Source: Zeugodacus cucurbitae
Lineage: Eukaryota > Arthropoda > Insecta > Diptera > Tephritidae
Length of the DNA stretch: 64,000 bases
Direction of reading: 5' to 3'
Assembly: GCF_028554725.1 (NCBI RefSeq)
Contig: NC_071672.1
Location: 8,382,501 to 8,446,500 of the forward strand
Both the position numbers and the translations under genes were made by a program. Shown here piece by piece: positions 31,289-43,674 of this stretch (position 1 is the first letter of the stretch; every line of letters starts with the position of its first letter). The notes under the pieces were generated by a model. It worked only from the letters and a program-made list of their open reading frames with translations, was not told the origin of the DNA and made no database searches.

Positions 31289-32887
31289 TGTACTTATATG
31301 AAAATTATTTAGTTGTATGAATTCATACACTTAGTACTTATATGAAAATTAGTATCTATATGAAAATTAATTAGTATTTATATGAAATTTATTAAGTATT
31401 TATATGAAAATTATTTAGTATTTATATGAAAATTATTTACTTGTATGAATTCATAAACTTAGTATCTATATGAAAATTATTTAGTATTTATATGAAAATT
31501 TTTAACTTGTATGAATTCATTAACTTAGTATCTATATGAAAGTTATTTAGTATTTATATGAAAATTTTTAACTTGTATGAATTCATTAACTTAGTATCTA
31601 TATGAAAATTATTTAGTATTTATATGAAAATTATTTACTTGTATGAATTCATAAACTTAGTATCTATATGAAAATTATTTAGTATTTATATGAAAATTTT
31701 TTACTTGTATGAATTCATAAACTTAGTATCTATATGAAAATTATTTAGTATTTATATGAAAATTTTTAACTTGTATGAATTCATTAACTTAGTATCTATA
31801 TGAAAATTATTTAGTATTTATATGAAAATTATTTACTTGTATGAATTCATTAACTTAGTATCTATATGAAAATTATTTAGTATTTATATGAAAATGTTTA
31901 ACTTGTATGAATTCATTAACTTAGTATCTATATGAAAATTATTTAGTATTTATATGAAAATTATTTACTTGTATGAATTCATAAACTTAGTATCTATATG
32001 AAAATTATTTAGTATTTATATGAAAATTTTTAACTTGTATGAATTCATTAACTTAGTATCTATATGAAAATTATTTAGTATTTATATGAAAATTTTTAAC
32101 TTGTATGAATTCATTAACTTAGCATCTATATGAAAATTATTTAGTATTTATTTATATGAAAATTATTTACTTGTATGAATTCATAAACTTAGTATCTATA
32201 TGAAAATTATTTAGTATTTATATGAAAATTTTTTACTTGTATGAATTCATAAACTTAGTATCTATATGAAAATTATTTAGTATTTATATGAAAATTTTTA
32301 ACTTGTATGAATTCATTAACTTAGTATCTATATGAAAATTATTTAGTATTTATATGAAAATTATTTACTTGTATGAATTCATTAACTTAATATCTATATG
32401 AAAATTATTTAGTATCTATATGAAAATTATTTACTTGTATGAATTCATAAACTTAGTATCTATATGAAAATTATTTAATATTTATATGAAAATTTTTAAC
32501 TTGTATGAATTCATTAACTTAGTATCTATATGAAAATTATTTAGTATTTATATGAAAATTTTTAACTTGTATGAATTCATTAACTTAGTATCTATATGAA
32601 AATTATTTAGTATTTATATGAAAATTTTTTACTTGTATGAATTCATAAACTTAGTATCTATATGAAAATTATTTAGTATTTATATGAAAATTATTTACTT
32701 GTATGAATTCATAAACTTAGTATCTATATGAAAATTATTTAGTATTTATATGAAAATTTTTTACTTGTATGAATTCATAAACTTAGTATCTATATGAAAA
32801 TTATTTAGTATTTATATGAAATTTTTTTACTTGTATGAATTCATAAACTTAGTATCTATATGAAAATTAATTAGTACTTATATGCAA
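31289..32887. repeat. 66-bp satellite array, about 24 copies
   Basis: The same 3 x 22-bp unit with the same internal variants as the array at 838-4125, but half as long. The order of early variants matches the first array for many units and then diverges, consistent with contraction or expansion after duplication. Confidence 0.95.
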
Positions 32888-32928
32888 ATATATCACCATG
32901 TGGTTTCGGCTCTTCGCAAATAGGGACA
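32888..32928 (-). repeat. Partial 28S-derived unit and target 14-mer
   Basis: The same junction as at 4126-4167, with cgcaaatagggaca at 32915-32928. The identical join in both places shows the two blocks are copies of one event. Confidence 0.82.
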
Positions 32929-33701
32929 AATGTGGATTTGTTTTAACGTATGTACCTGCCTGTGAAGGCCTTACCATACGTGTATTCAAAAACACAAATG
33001 GATTAATACAATGCGTCAATCAGCGCCCTGTATTTGTAGCTATGCACACTTCCAGTACCAATTGGCGTGTGGTATGGACACACTTATGCCACCTTGGTAG
33101 GGCCGAGGCCCATCTAAAACCTCTGCCGTACTTTGGGTCCGGCACCCGGTTGGTTGCAACTCCACACCGAGAAGCCAAAGGCCCTCTGCCTGCATTTAGG
33201 TTTAGAAACCACAGCCACCACGATACTCCCCGAAGGGCCGTAACCCAACGAGCAGGCGGAAACCGAAGCCTCCTGGGCTCCTGCTCCCCGTGGCACCGAG
33301 TTTAAGTCTCTGGTAAGACTTTGTAGCCGAAGCTACTTCCAGTTGAGCCTTTCCATACTGCTCTGCACTGGTAGGCAATTGTGGCTTGAACACAATTGCC
33401 CTTTTTGAAAGGAGTGACCAATTCCTTTTTGGAAAAAGCTAAATCAAAAAGATAACATAATTCCGTTCAAGCCATGAAATATATTATCTAGCACGTATAG
33501 ATAACAGCCTGAGTATCAGCCATTAGCATCAGCCTGTTATCTATTTGTGCATGTTTGGATTTTAGTCGCCTCTTACGACAGGCATACCTTACCTCGGGCA
33601 TATTCTCGATCCAAACCCGCAGGACCTGATGGGATTTTAGTCGCCTCTTACGACAGGCATGCCTTACATCGGGCATATTCTTTACCCGTACACGCAGGGT
33701 A
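32929..33701 (-). mobile_element. S2: 773-bp non-autonomous R1-like element
   Basis: The same length and structure as S1, with a few substitutions. Its 5' end abuts the 3' end of A3 with only gcaaatagggaca between (33702-33714). S1 instead borders a 28S-derived unit. A3 therefore either inserted into the target copy at the edge of S2 or was brought there by recombination. Confidence 0.75.
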
Positions 33702-33714
33702 GCAAATAGGGACA
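33702..33714 (-). repeat. 13-bp target sequence between S2 and A3
   Basis: The sequence gcaaatagggaca is the only spacer between the two elements. Confidence 0.88.
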
Positions 33715-34220
33715 TCTAAAGCCAATATTAACGTGAGTACCTGCCGACGACGGCCTTACCTCACGGTGCTCAAAAGCACAGCGGATCAAATCAATGCGAT
33801 GATCAGCGCCCCGAAAAATGCAATGCATTATTCAGTACCAATTGGCGTGTGGAATGGACACACTAACCACCTTGGTGAGGTTCGAGGCCTATCTAAAACC
33901 TCTGCCGTACTTTGGGTCCGGCACCCGGTTGCAATGCAACTCCACATTGAGTGACAAATATCACTCTCCCCGCATTCGGGTATTAAACCACAACCACCAC
34001 GATACTCCCCGAGGGGCCAGTCCGCACGAGTAGGTTGGAGCGAACTCCAAGGGCTCCTACTCCCCGTGGTACCAGAATTAAGTCTCCGGTCAGACCTCGT
34101 AGTTGAAACTACTACCAGTTGAGCTTCCATACTGCTCTGGACTGGTGACCAGGGGTTGGACCCCATTCTCTCATCCAATACACACACAATACACACACCA
34201 TTCACACAAAGAAACTATAC

Positions 34221-37200
34221 TTAGTTTCCAGCTAATTGTCTTCGCCGCTTAAACACCTCACGCGCAAACACACCAAATAATTCTAATCGTTCGGCATCCC
34301 AACTAGTGGAGATCACACCACTATCATCTAACCGTCCATCAGTCCAACTAATCCCCATACCCCCAAGGTCCCTAATGTCCGAGTACATCGGGCATTCAGC
34401 AATAACATGCACCCAATCCTCAACACGCGCTCCACACATACATTCCATTACATCAGAGAGGCGCCTCTGATGCAAAAAAGCATTCAAAGGCCCATGCCCC
34501 GTAAGTAGGAAACCCAGACTCAGACAGAATCTGAAATCTGGGTTTTCCCCAACAAACCCAACATCCCGAATGTACTCATAAGTCACACGACCGTTAGGAC
34601 TATTATCCCAACGTTCTTGCCACCTACTCCTAACCCTGTCATCTAGAAGCCTCTTGCTTCCTAGATATCCCAACCTCTCCACATCATCGTCAGAAATCCA
34701 TTCATTCCGCAGCAATAACACACTCAAACCCCTCCTCAACCTGAAAGAAACAGCACGCTGTAAAACAATCAGGTCAAGAGGGGGCACACCCAATAAAACC
34801 TGCAACGCATCCGTAGAAACGGTGCGACATACAGGCAAACAGGCAAGCATCATACAACGCTGTATAGAAAGAAGTTTTCGATGACCCGAAACCATCGTAG
34901 CCACCCTCCACCATATAGGAGATCCATAAGTAGCACAGGCCACAAACAAACCTCGATATATGGAGCGAACAGCACGACGCCCGAGACCCCAATCACTCCG
35001 TAAAACGCGCCTGACACTACCAACAATCGCCTGCAGCCGCCGCTTCACATTCACCAAGTGTGGAGTAAAACACATTCTTTCACTCATGGTCAACCCCAGA
35101 TATTTGACTTGCGTCACATACCTGATGCTGACCCCATTCACACGGACAACCGGTGGACGCCCCGGTGACAGTCTACCCTTTAAGAGCATTGTCACCGTTT
35201 TATCCATCGATATGTCAACCCCCACACCCACACCCCAATTATGAGCAATCTCCAACAATTGCCCTCCTACCCTTTCAATCTCAGACCTCGAACAGCCTTC
35301 AACTAAAAGAAGCAGGTCATCCGCATACGCACAACACCTGCAGAGTGGTTCGAGCTGCCCAAGCAGTGAGTCCATCATGAGGTTCCAAATATATGGACCA
35401 CAGATGGATCCCTGCGGGCAGCCACGAACCACTCCAATCTCCACACTCCCATTCATACCAACGATAGAGGCTTTCCTGTCCGAAAAGAAGCTCCGCCAGA
35501 GACTAATTTCCGAACAGTTAAGTTCCTCTAGCCGTTGAATCACACGATCCCAGATTAGGTAATCAAACGCCCCCTTGAAGTCAACAAATATGCCAAGGAC
35601 ATATTTGTTGGTATTCTCCCTCACAGCATTCTGAACATACATCCAGGCATCTTCTACACTGCGTCCTTTCCTGAACCCATACTGCCTATTCGACCTCAAA
35701 TCCCGCGTTAGCTCCTGAAGCCGTTCCACCATAACTCTTTCCAGCACTTTTCCAAGCACTGGAAGGAGACTGATGCCCCGATAAGAACGAGGATCACTCC
35801 TGATCTTATCAGGAGACTTCAGGAGAGGAACAACCCTGGCACTTTTCCACTCACGTGGAAAATATCCCTCACAAATGCACTTATCATAAATGACCTCCAA
35901 GTATTCCGGAATGAACTTCCACAAGCATTTGCACATCTCTCCGTTCAGACCATCAAAACCTGGAGACCGTTTAGACCTGACCAGGCCAAAGGCATATCCC
36001 AGCTCCCCATCATCTAATGGAGGAACAGGTACCTCATGTGCATGGGGTGCCTGAACCTCAGCCCTGGGAAAGAACGCTCCTAACAGAACCCCAGCACACT
36101 CTCTCCACGTTGATAACACAGTGTCACCAACACGAAGAGAGGTGATATCCTCCCTCTTACGACCCCTGCAGATCTTATAGACCTGACCCCAGGGGTCATC
36201 CCTATTGTCATTCACAAAACTCCTCCACTCTTCTTCTTTAATTTTCACAATCATATCTTTATATTCATTCATCGCACAACTAAAATCATACCTAAACTGG
36301 GACAGCCTATCAGAATTGAACCGCCGAGCACGTTGAAACTTTCGTCTCAACCGCCGGACAGTCCTCCTCTTCAAGGTTAACTCATGCGTCCACCACTTAA
36401 TTTTTCTAACCCTAAAACTTCCACACTTCCTGAACAATCTGTCATTCACACCCCACACCAACTCACACAGCCGAGCAATTTGCTCATCCACTTCCAGATC
36501 ATCAAACACTCTAAGCGGTATTTCTAACACCGCTTCCCTTACACTCTGTCCATATCGGTTCCAGTCAATACCAGAGGTACGCCATCGCCGCAATGGACTC
36601 ACACACACCAAAGGAGGGGAACGAGGAGCAACCACAATTTGGATCAAATTATGATCACTCAGACCCCACCCTCCTCTAACCTCCCACTTAAAATCAAACA
36701 CTCTACTTGCTGCCTCATTCATAAGCGTCACGTCAATATCACTCACACCCCTAGGCCCATCAAACGTATACCACTCACTCGGCTCATTCAGAATGTGAAG
36801 GCCCTTAGCCAACACCCATTCATTCATTACCTCGCCTCGAACGTGGCTTTGATATCCAGACGATTGTCTAGATACCTTACTAAACCACATCGAGGACGAG
36901 GCATTCGCATCCAACCCTAGGACTAATGGGCTACCACTCGCCAGAAGTAGTAACTTATCCATATAGCCCAGGTAGGGCTCTAGGGGCTCGCTAAATTTGC
37001 AATACAAACTAGCGACAATCATTCTACCGAACTCCCCCTCTATAGACACACACACCCCCTGTTGTGACGAATCCAAGACTACACAATCGTAGCCGGAATC
37101 ATTCACAACTATTGCAGCATTAACCCCAAGGTCCGTAAAGACCCTAAAACCTCCAGGAAGACCCCGAACCACACCATTGGTGGCGTAAGGCTCCTGAAGT

Positions 37201-37295
37201 AAGGCAATGCCACACCCCCCCTCAATCATACAACCCCCCAACTCACACATAACGGCATACGACCCCTGACAATTAAGCTGAAAAACCCCCCCCAT
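34221..37295 (-). CDS. R1 ORF2 endonuclease/reverse transcriptase, copy A3
   Basis: An intact 1024-residue protein with all catalytic motifs (Glu35, Asp129/Asn131, SDH 213-215, FVDF, PQGS, YADD 657-660, C-terminal zinc motif). Private or rare changes compared with A2 are Lys to Arg in IWWRVATMV, Gly to Val in SDVMECMC and Val to Asp in GRLDDSGV, all outside catalytic residues. The first two also occur in A5. The start ATG overlaps the ORF1 stop. Confidence 0.96.
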   Translation of the reverse strand: MGGVFQLNCQGSYAVMCELGGCMIEGGCGIALLQEPYATNGVVRGLPGGFRVFTDLGVNAAIVVNDSGYDCVVLDSSQQGVCVSIEGEFGRMIVASLYCKFSEPLEPYLGYMDKLLLLASGSPLVLGLDANASSSMWFSKVSRQSSGYQSHVRGEVMNEWVLAKGLHILNEPSEWYTFDGPRGVSDIDVTLMNEAASRVFDFKWEVRGGWGLSDHNLIQIVVAPRSPPLVCVSPLRRWRTSGIDWNRYGQSVREAVLEIPLRVFDDLEVDEQIARLCELVWGVNDRLFRKCGSFRVRKIKWWTHELTLKRRTVRRLRRKFQRARRFNSDRLSQFRYDFSCAMNEYKDMIVKIKEEEWRSFVNDNRDDPWGQVYKICRGRKREDITSLRVGDTVLSTWRECAGVLLGAFFPRAEVQAPHAHEVPVPPLDDGELGYAFGLVRSKRSPGFDGLNGEMCKCLWKFIPEYLEVIYDKCICEGYFPREWKSARVVPLLKSPDKIRSDPRSYRGISLLPVLGKVLERVMVERLQELTRDLRSNRQYGFRKGRSVEDAWMYVQNAVRENTNKYVLGIFVDFKGAFDYLIWDRVIQRLEELNCSEISLWRSFFSDRKASIVGMNGSVEIGVVRGCPQGSICGPYIWNLMMDSLLGQLEPLCRCCAYADDLLLLVEGCSRSEIERVGGQLLEIAHNWGVGVGVDISMDKTVTMLLKGRLSPGRPPVVRVNGVSIRYVTQVKYLGLTMSERMCFTPHLVNVKRRLQAIVGSVRRVLRSDWGLGRRAVRSIYRGLFVACATYGSPIWWRVATMVSGHRKLLSIQRCMMLACLPVCRTVSTDALQVLLGVPPLDLIVLQRAVSFRLRRGLSVLLLRNEWISDDDVERLGYLGSKRLLDDRVRSRWQERWDNSPNGRVTYEYIRDVGFVGENPDFRFCLSLGFLLTGHGPLNAFLHQRRLSDVMECMCGARVEDWVHVIAECPMYSDIRDLGGMGISWTDGRLDDSGVISTSWDAERLELFGVFAREVFKRRRQLAGN

Positions 37296-38764
37296 CAGTG
37301 TCTGGAGAGGGCACGCTCAACAACGCCACAGTAAATCGGGCAAACAGCTGACATCATAAGATGCCCAGCTGGCCTACCCTTAAATGCACAGTTGCGACAA
37401 TGAGGGGCATTACCACAACCGGCAGCTCTATGTCCTTCTTGACCGCACCGCCTACAAACATCTGATTTGGCCCTACACTCAGCCACTCTATGGTCAAAAC
37501 CCATACACCGGAAGCAGCCAGCAACTGGGCTATCCGGTCGAACCCTGAAAGAGAACCACTTTATGTAGCACCTTCCCGCCTCCAAAAGGGCGGACATTAA
37601 TTTGTCCGACCCCTCAAGGACAACGTTGGTGCTACCATCAGCAGCCACCTTCCAGGGCCGACTGACCATCCGCACATCTGACTGTCGTGCCTCAGGGCTG
37701 ATGTCCTGAAGGTTCAACCGAAAGAGCTCCTCCATGAAGTCATCATGGGAGATTTCGGTGTGAACCCCCTGAACCACAACCCGCGGACCCAACTTCCGGT
37801 TCACACTCACATCCAACCCCACCTCCCCGAACTTGGCATTATTCGCCACCTTTTCCCTCTCTAAAACAGAGGGGGTGCGAATAACCACCCCACCACCCTT
37901 AATCGGCTTCACCTCGTGTACACGCACTCCGAGGGAAGGTCCCACCTCCTTCACGACCTTCTTAATCACCTCCTTAGAGGAGGTGGTAGGGGCCTTGCTT
38001 CTCACCACCACCGACCAAGTCTCAACCGGCTTCGGCAATGCCGGAGCAATCGCCTCCAACACTGGCGCTGGAGGCGCACGCACCGACTCAGCCGGAGCCA
38101 AACCCACAACCGACCTCTTCGATTGGGGAATAGATCCCCCACAACCCCCCCTGAGAGCGTCAACCTGACCGCGAAGATGGGCATTCTCGGTTACTACCGT
38201 CATCAGAAGCGCCTCGTACTTCGAGGCAAGCTCCATCAGCCCCTTCGCAGTAGTGACCTCAAAGTCTTCAACCCCAAACACCAATGCGTTTAATTCCGCC
38301 GTCACTGCCTTCATGGCAGCAACATGGCTAATAGCGCCTCCCCCAACCACACCACCATTTTCTCCACCCTCCTTAACAGCGCTAACAGGACACTCTTTTG
38401 CAGAAGTACCCTTAATGCGCTTCTTCCCCTTAATCCTTACTACACCTCCACGCTTGCTAACAATAGGGTGGACAACCACTTCTTCAGCGGTGTCACCCAT
38501 ATCAGCACAACTACTCCCATCCCCTAACATCACCAACGATGGCGATCCTATCCTAACCTTCCTACGCGGTGGGGACCCAACCGAAGGTCCAGTACCTTCA
38601 TCAGCCGACGAGGTCTCCACTGCTAACGCTAGCTCTTTCCCCTCATTCCCAGCAGGGTGCTTAGCCCTTCTCCTCCGTGAGGGAAGCATTTCTACTTCCG
38701 GCCTTTCACCAGGCAGGCTGATCCGCCGGCAAAACACTGGCACAGAAGCCACTCGACCAGACAA
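37295..38764 (-). CDS. R1 ORF1 nucleic-acid-binding protein, copy A3
   Basis: An intact 489-residue frame that appears identical in protein sequence to the A2 copy, including Gln in ARQSDVRMV where A1, A4 and A5 have Lys. The three C-terminal cysteine/histidine clusters are complete. The close match of A2 and A3 ORF1, although they lie more than 20 kb apart, points to recent common origin. Confidence 0.94.
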   Translation of the reverse strand: MSGRVASVPVFCRRISLPGERPEVEMLPSRRRRAKHPAGNEGKELALAVETSSADEGTGPSVGSPPRRKVRIGSPSLVMLGDGSSCADMGDTAEEVVVHPIVSKRGGVVRIKGKKRIKGTSAKECPVSAVKEGGENGGVVGGGAISHVAAMKAVTAELNALVFGVEDFEVTTAKGLMELASKYEALLMTVVTENAHLRGQVDALRGGCGGSIPQSKRSVVGLAPAESVRAPPAPVLEAIAPALPKPVETWSVVVRSKAPTTSSKEVIKKVVKEVGPSLGVRVHEVKPIKGGGVVIRTPSVLEREKVANNAKFGEVGLDVSVNRKLGPRVVVQGVHTEISHDDFMEELFRLNLQDISPEARQSDVRMVSRPWKVAADGSTNVVLEGSDKLMSALLEAGRCYIKWFSFRVRPDSPVAGCFRCMGFDHRVAECRAKSDVCRRCGQEGHRAAGCGNAPHCRNCAFKGRPAGHLMMSAVCPIYCGVVERALSRH

Positions 38765-39301
38765 GACTTGGAACAGCTGCTCTCAAGACACGTGTGACTG
38801 AACGCACTGAAGGAACTAACTATAAGAATAGAATCGTCCAGTAGCTGCTACCACCTAAGCAGTCGATTATTGCGAAATCGCAAGGGCACAACCCACAACT
38901 CCAGCCAACGGTCTGGAACTGGTCACCCAATAAACCGCCGGACAGAACAAAGTCCCCGTAACGGCTCCAAGCCAACCGATGTGGAGCTGAACCAAATCGC
39001 ACTGTAGGTCAAAGGTTAACAGCTACGAACGCAGTCTAAACAAAAATCAGCACCTTCAACACTCGGACAGACACCGGCACCCTTTGAGCAAAACCTGCCC
39101 AATCCCCCCGGAAACAAGTGGCAACTCAGTACCAGACACTCGACACAAGACTCACTGGCAGAAAAACCAAAAAGCAGAAAAACAACAAACACAGAAAACA
39201 CTGAGACTCTATGAGAGTCAGCACCCACGCTAACAATGTGGGTAAACCACGTAAACCCCAAAAGGTACTACCTAACACGCGCCTACACACACAAAACTAC
39301 T

Positions 39302-39378
39302 GTGCTCAAAAACACCTGTGCTCGAAAACACCTGTGCTCAAAAACACCTGTGCACGAAAACACCTGTGCTCAAAAAAC
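39302..39378 (-). repeat. 16-bp minisatellite in the A3 5' UTR, 5 units
   Basis: The shortest version of the 5' UTR repeat (five units). Otherwise the surrounding 5' UTR is like A2. Confidence 0.85.
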
Positions 39379-39943
39379 AACAAACGAAAAACAATTACGT
39401 CACACAAAAAACACTTGCTCAAACAAATTTTCTTTTCACAAAAACAAATTCAAATTTCCAAAAATACACTCAACTACACGTATATAAATAAACACCTGCC
39501 GCAATGTAAAAATTTTCAAAAGCCAGCTATGATATGCACACACAAACTAACAAATGAGAAAATATACATACAATTGTATATATATTCAAACACTTGCAGT
39601 AATGTAAAAATACACAAAGCCAACTACAGAAAAAGTATACACGTACTGACAAACTTTATCTACACATACAATCGAACATATATTGAAAATGAAAATTTTT
39701 TATGAAAAACACACATATATACACACACGTATATATTAATATACTAATGCGTAAATATGTATGCAAATGCGCTAAAAAACTACCACAAATCACAAACTAA
39801 TACACAAATACTCAAAATGAATGTACTTACATCCAATGCTGAGGGCTCCCACACAAAAAATACCAATTCACACAAAATTCACGACACAGAAAACGCACAG
39901 AAACGAAAACACGTCTGAACTATCTGAAATTCTACAATCGAAT

Positions 39944-40140
39944 CGCAAATAGGGACAGTAGGAATCTCCTGAATTCCTTTTTGCGCGTCACTAATAAGAT
40001 GACGATGCATTTGGCTACGTAAATAAAATCATTTTTATGCCCGCCGTTTAACCAAACTTAGTTTTTTTTATATGCAAATATACGTGGTTTCGGCGTTTTG
40101 GCTCTTTATATGTGGTTTCGGCTCTTCGCAAATAGGGACA
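39944..40140 (-). repeat. 28S-derived satellite unit between A3 and B2
   Basis: A single complete 183-bp-type unit that starts and ends with cgcaaatagggaca (39944-39957 and 40127-40140). Elements of two different subfamilies occupy the target copies at its two ends. Confidence 0.9.
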
Positions 40141-40600
40141 ACGTCCGGTGTGTTTTTGCGTGAGTACCTGCCGATGACGGCCTTATCTCACGGTGCTCCG
40201 AAGCACAGCGGATCAATAAAATGCGATGATCAGCGCCCCGAAAAATGCTAAGCATTATTCGGTACCAATTGGCAGTGTGGAATGGACACACTAACCACCT
40301 TGGTGAGGTTCGAGGCCTATCTAAAACCTCTGCCGTACTTTGGGTCCGGCACCCGGTTGCAGTGCAACTCCACATTGAGTGATCAAAACACTCTCCCCGC
40401 ATTCGGGTATTAAACCACAACCACCACGATACTCCCCGAGGGGCCAGTCCGCATGAGTAGGTTGGAGCGAACTCCAAGGGCTCCTACTCCCCGTGGTACC
40501 AGAATTAAGTCTCCGGTCAGACCTCGTAGTTGAAAAATACTACCAGTTGAGCTACCATACTGCTCCGGACTGGTGACCATTTAAGTTGTTGGTATAAAAA

Positions 40601-43600
40601 TTATACCTCTTCCACCCGATTTTCAACTAATTGCCTACGCCGACTGAACAAAACACGTGCAAACCTATTAAACGACCCTAAATGTTCGGCATTCCGACTA
40701 TCCGAGAGCACACCACTAACATCTAGCTGTCCATCAGTCCAGCTAATCCCCATACCCCCAAGATCCCTAATGTCCGAGTACATCGGGCATTCCGCTATGA
40801 TATGCATCCAGTCCTCAGAGTGTGCCCCACATATACACTCCGGACTTCCGGAAAGGTTCCTTTGATGCAAAAATGCATTCAAAGGTCCATGCCCGGTAAG
40901 CAAGAAACCCAGACTCATACAGAATCTGAAGTCTGGGTTTTCCTCTACAAACCTAACATCCCGAATGTACTCGTAGGTCACCCGACCGCTAGGGCTATTG
41001 TCCCAACGGTCTTGCCACCTACTCCTAACGCTATCATATAGAAGCCTTTTGCTCCTTAGATAGCCCTCCCTCGCAACATCCTCATCGGAAATCCAATTCG
41101 ACAGCAATGAGACACTTAGGCCTCTTCTTAACCTAAATGCAACAGCACGCTGTATAACAATCAGGTCAAGAGGAGGCGCACCTAACAACACCTGCAACGC
41201 ATCTGTAGAAATTGTGCGACACACAGGCAAACAGGCAAGCATCAAACAACGTTGTATGGAAAGAAGTTTTTGGCGACCCCTGACCTTTGATGCTAATTCC
41301 CACCATATAGCGGCTCCATATGTGGCACAGGCCACAAATAAGCCGCTATATATAGTGCGAACCGCACGACGTCCGAGCCCCCAATCACTCCTTAACACGC
41401 GTTTGATCTTGCCGGCAATTCCTAACAATCGCTCCTCCACGTAAACCAAGTGAGGGTTGAAACACATCCTTTCGCCGATGGTCAATCCCAGATATTTGAC
41501 TTGCGTCACATACCTGATATTGACCCCATTCATTCGGACAATCGGTGGACGAGCCGATGACAGTATGCCTTTCAAGAGCATTGTCACCGTCTTGTCAATC
41601 GATACGTCAACCCCCACACCTATACCCCAATTGTGAACAATTTCTAACAGTCGTTCACCCTTTCGTTCTAACTCCGACCGTGAACGACCGTCAACTAGGA
41701 GCAGAAGATCGTCTGCATATGCACAACAACCACAAAGCGTTTCAAGTTGGCCAAGCAGAGAGTCCATCATTAGGTTCCAAATATATGGACCACAGATGGA
41801 TCCCTGTGGGCAGCCTCGTTCTACCCTAATCTCCGCGCTACCATTCGTTCCTACGATAGAGGCTTTTCTGTCCGAAAAGTAGCTCTGCCAGAGACTAATT
41901 TCCGGACAGCCAAGTTCCTCCAATCGTTGAATCACCCGATTCCGGATTAGGTAATCAAATGCCCCCTTGAAATCGACAAATATGCCAAGGACATATTTGT
42001 TGGCATTCTCCCGGACAGCACGCTGAACACTACACTACGTCCCTTCCTAAAGCCATACTGCCTATCCGACCTCAAATCCCGCGTTAGCTCCTGAAGCCGT
42101 TCCACCATAACCCTCTCCAGTACTTTACCCAGCACTGGAAGAAGACTGATGCCCCGATAAGATCGTGGATCACTCCTAATCTTATCCGGTGACTTCAGGA
42201 GAGGAACAACCCTAGCACTTTTCCACTCACGTGGAAAATACCCCTCACAAATGCACTTATCGTAAATGACCTCCAAGTATTCCGGAATGAACTTCCACAA
42301 GCTTTTGCACAACTCTCCGTTCAAACCATCAAGACCCGGGGACCGTTTAGACCTAACCAGGCTAAAGGCATATCCCAACTCCCCATCATCAAGTGGAGGA
42401 ACCGGTACCTCTTGTGCGAGAGGTGCCAGCTCCTCAGCCCTAGGAAAGAACGCTCCTAACAGAACCCCTGCACACTCATTCCATGTTGATAACACAGTGT
42501 CATCAACACGAAGAGAAGTGATGTCCTCCCTCCTACGACCCCTACAAATCCTTAAGACCTGACCCCAGGGGTCATCCCTATGCTCATTAACGAACCCCCT
42601 CCACTCCTCTTCTTTGATTTTTATTAGCATGGCCTTATACTCATGCATCGCACAACTAAAATCGTTCCTAATCTGGGCCAACCTATCCGAATTTGACCGC
42701 CGAGCGCGTTGAAACTTCCGTCTCAATCGCCGGACAGCCCTCCTCTTCAGGGTTAATTCCTGCGTCCACCACTTTATTTTCCTAACCCTAAAATCCTTAT
42801 ATTTCTTCAACAACCTATCGTTCACTCCCCAGACCAATTCGTACAACCGAGCAATTTGCTCGTCCACCCCCAGATTTTCAAACTCACTAAGCGGTATGTC
42901 CAATACCGCTTCCCTAACACACTGTCCATATTGGTTCAAGTCGATACCAGAGGTACGCCATCGCCGCAATGGACTTGCATGCGTCGAGGGAGGGGAATTA
43001 GGAGTAACCATAATTTTAATCAAATTATGATCGCTCAATCCCCACCCTCCCATAACCTCCCACCTAAAACTGAACGCCCTATTTGCTGCCTCATTGATCA
43101 AGGACACGTCAATGTCGCTCCCCCCTCTAGGACCATCAAATGTGTACCACTCGCTTGGCTCATTTAGGATGTGGAGGCTGTTAGCAGCCATCCATTCGCT
43201 TAATGCCCGACCCCGAATGTGGCTCCGATATCTGTGCGCCCATCGAGAAAACCTGCTAAACCACATCGAGGACGTGGCATTCGCATCCATCCCTAGGATA
43301 AATGGGCTACCACTCGCAAGTGGTAGTAGGTTATCCATGTATCGCAGATAAGGCTCTATAGGTTCCCTAAACTTACAATACATGCTAGCGACAATCAGCC
43401 TACCGAACCCCCCCTCTACAGAAACACATACACCCTCTTGTGACGAATCCAAAACTATGCAGTCATAGCTTGGGTCAGTCACAACTATTGCAGCATTACA
43501 CCTAAGGTCCGTGTAGACCCTGAAACCCCCAGGAAGACCACTTACCATTCCAAAATTGGTGGCGTATGGCTCCTGGAGTAAGGCGATGCTGCACCCAGCC

Positions 43601-43674
43601 TCTATCATGCAACTCCCTAACTCGCACATAACTGCATAAGAATTCTGGCAATTTAATTGAAAAATCTCACCCAT
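40601..43674 (-). pseudogene. R1 ORF2 endonuclease/reverse transcriptase, frameshifted copy B2
   Basis: A 16-bp deletion at about 42030 relative to B1 shifts the frame just after the YGFRKGRSV segment, before RT motif A. Upstream lies a 575-residue piece with the whole endonuclease (LLQEPY, LGMDAN, SDIDV, SDHN). Downstream the original frame resumes and keeps PQGS, YADD and the C-terminal zinc motif. The N-terminal C run that is frameshifted in B1 is normal here (7 bases, 43408-43414). The RT cannot be made whole. Confidence 0.9.

Larger units (their letters stand above)
33715..39943 (-). mobile_element. R1-clade element A3, both ORFs intact
   Basis: 6.23 kb, flanked by gcaaatagggaca on the 3' side and cgcaaatagggaca (39944-39957) on the 5' side. 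These match over 13 bp, as expected for an R1 target duplication made in the satellite variant and not in true 28S. With A2 it is one of two copies whose ORFs are fully open. Confidence 0.94.
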
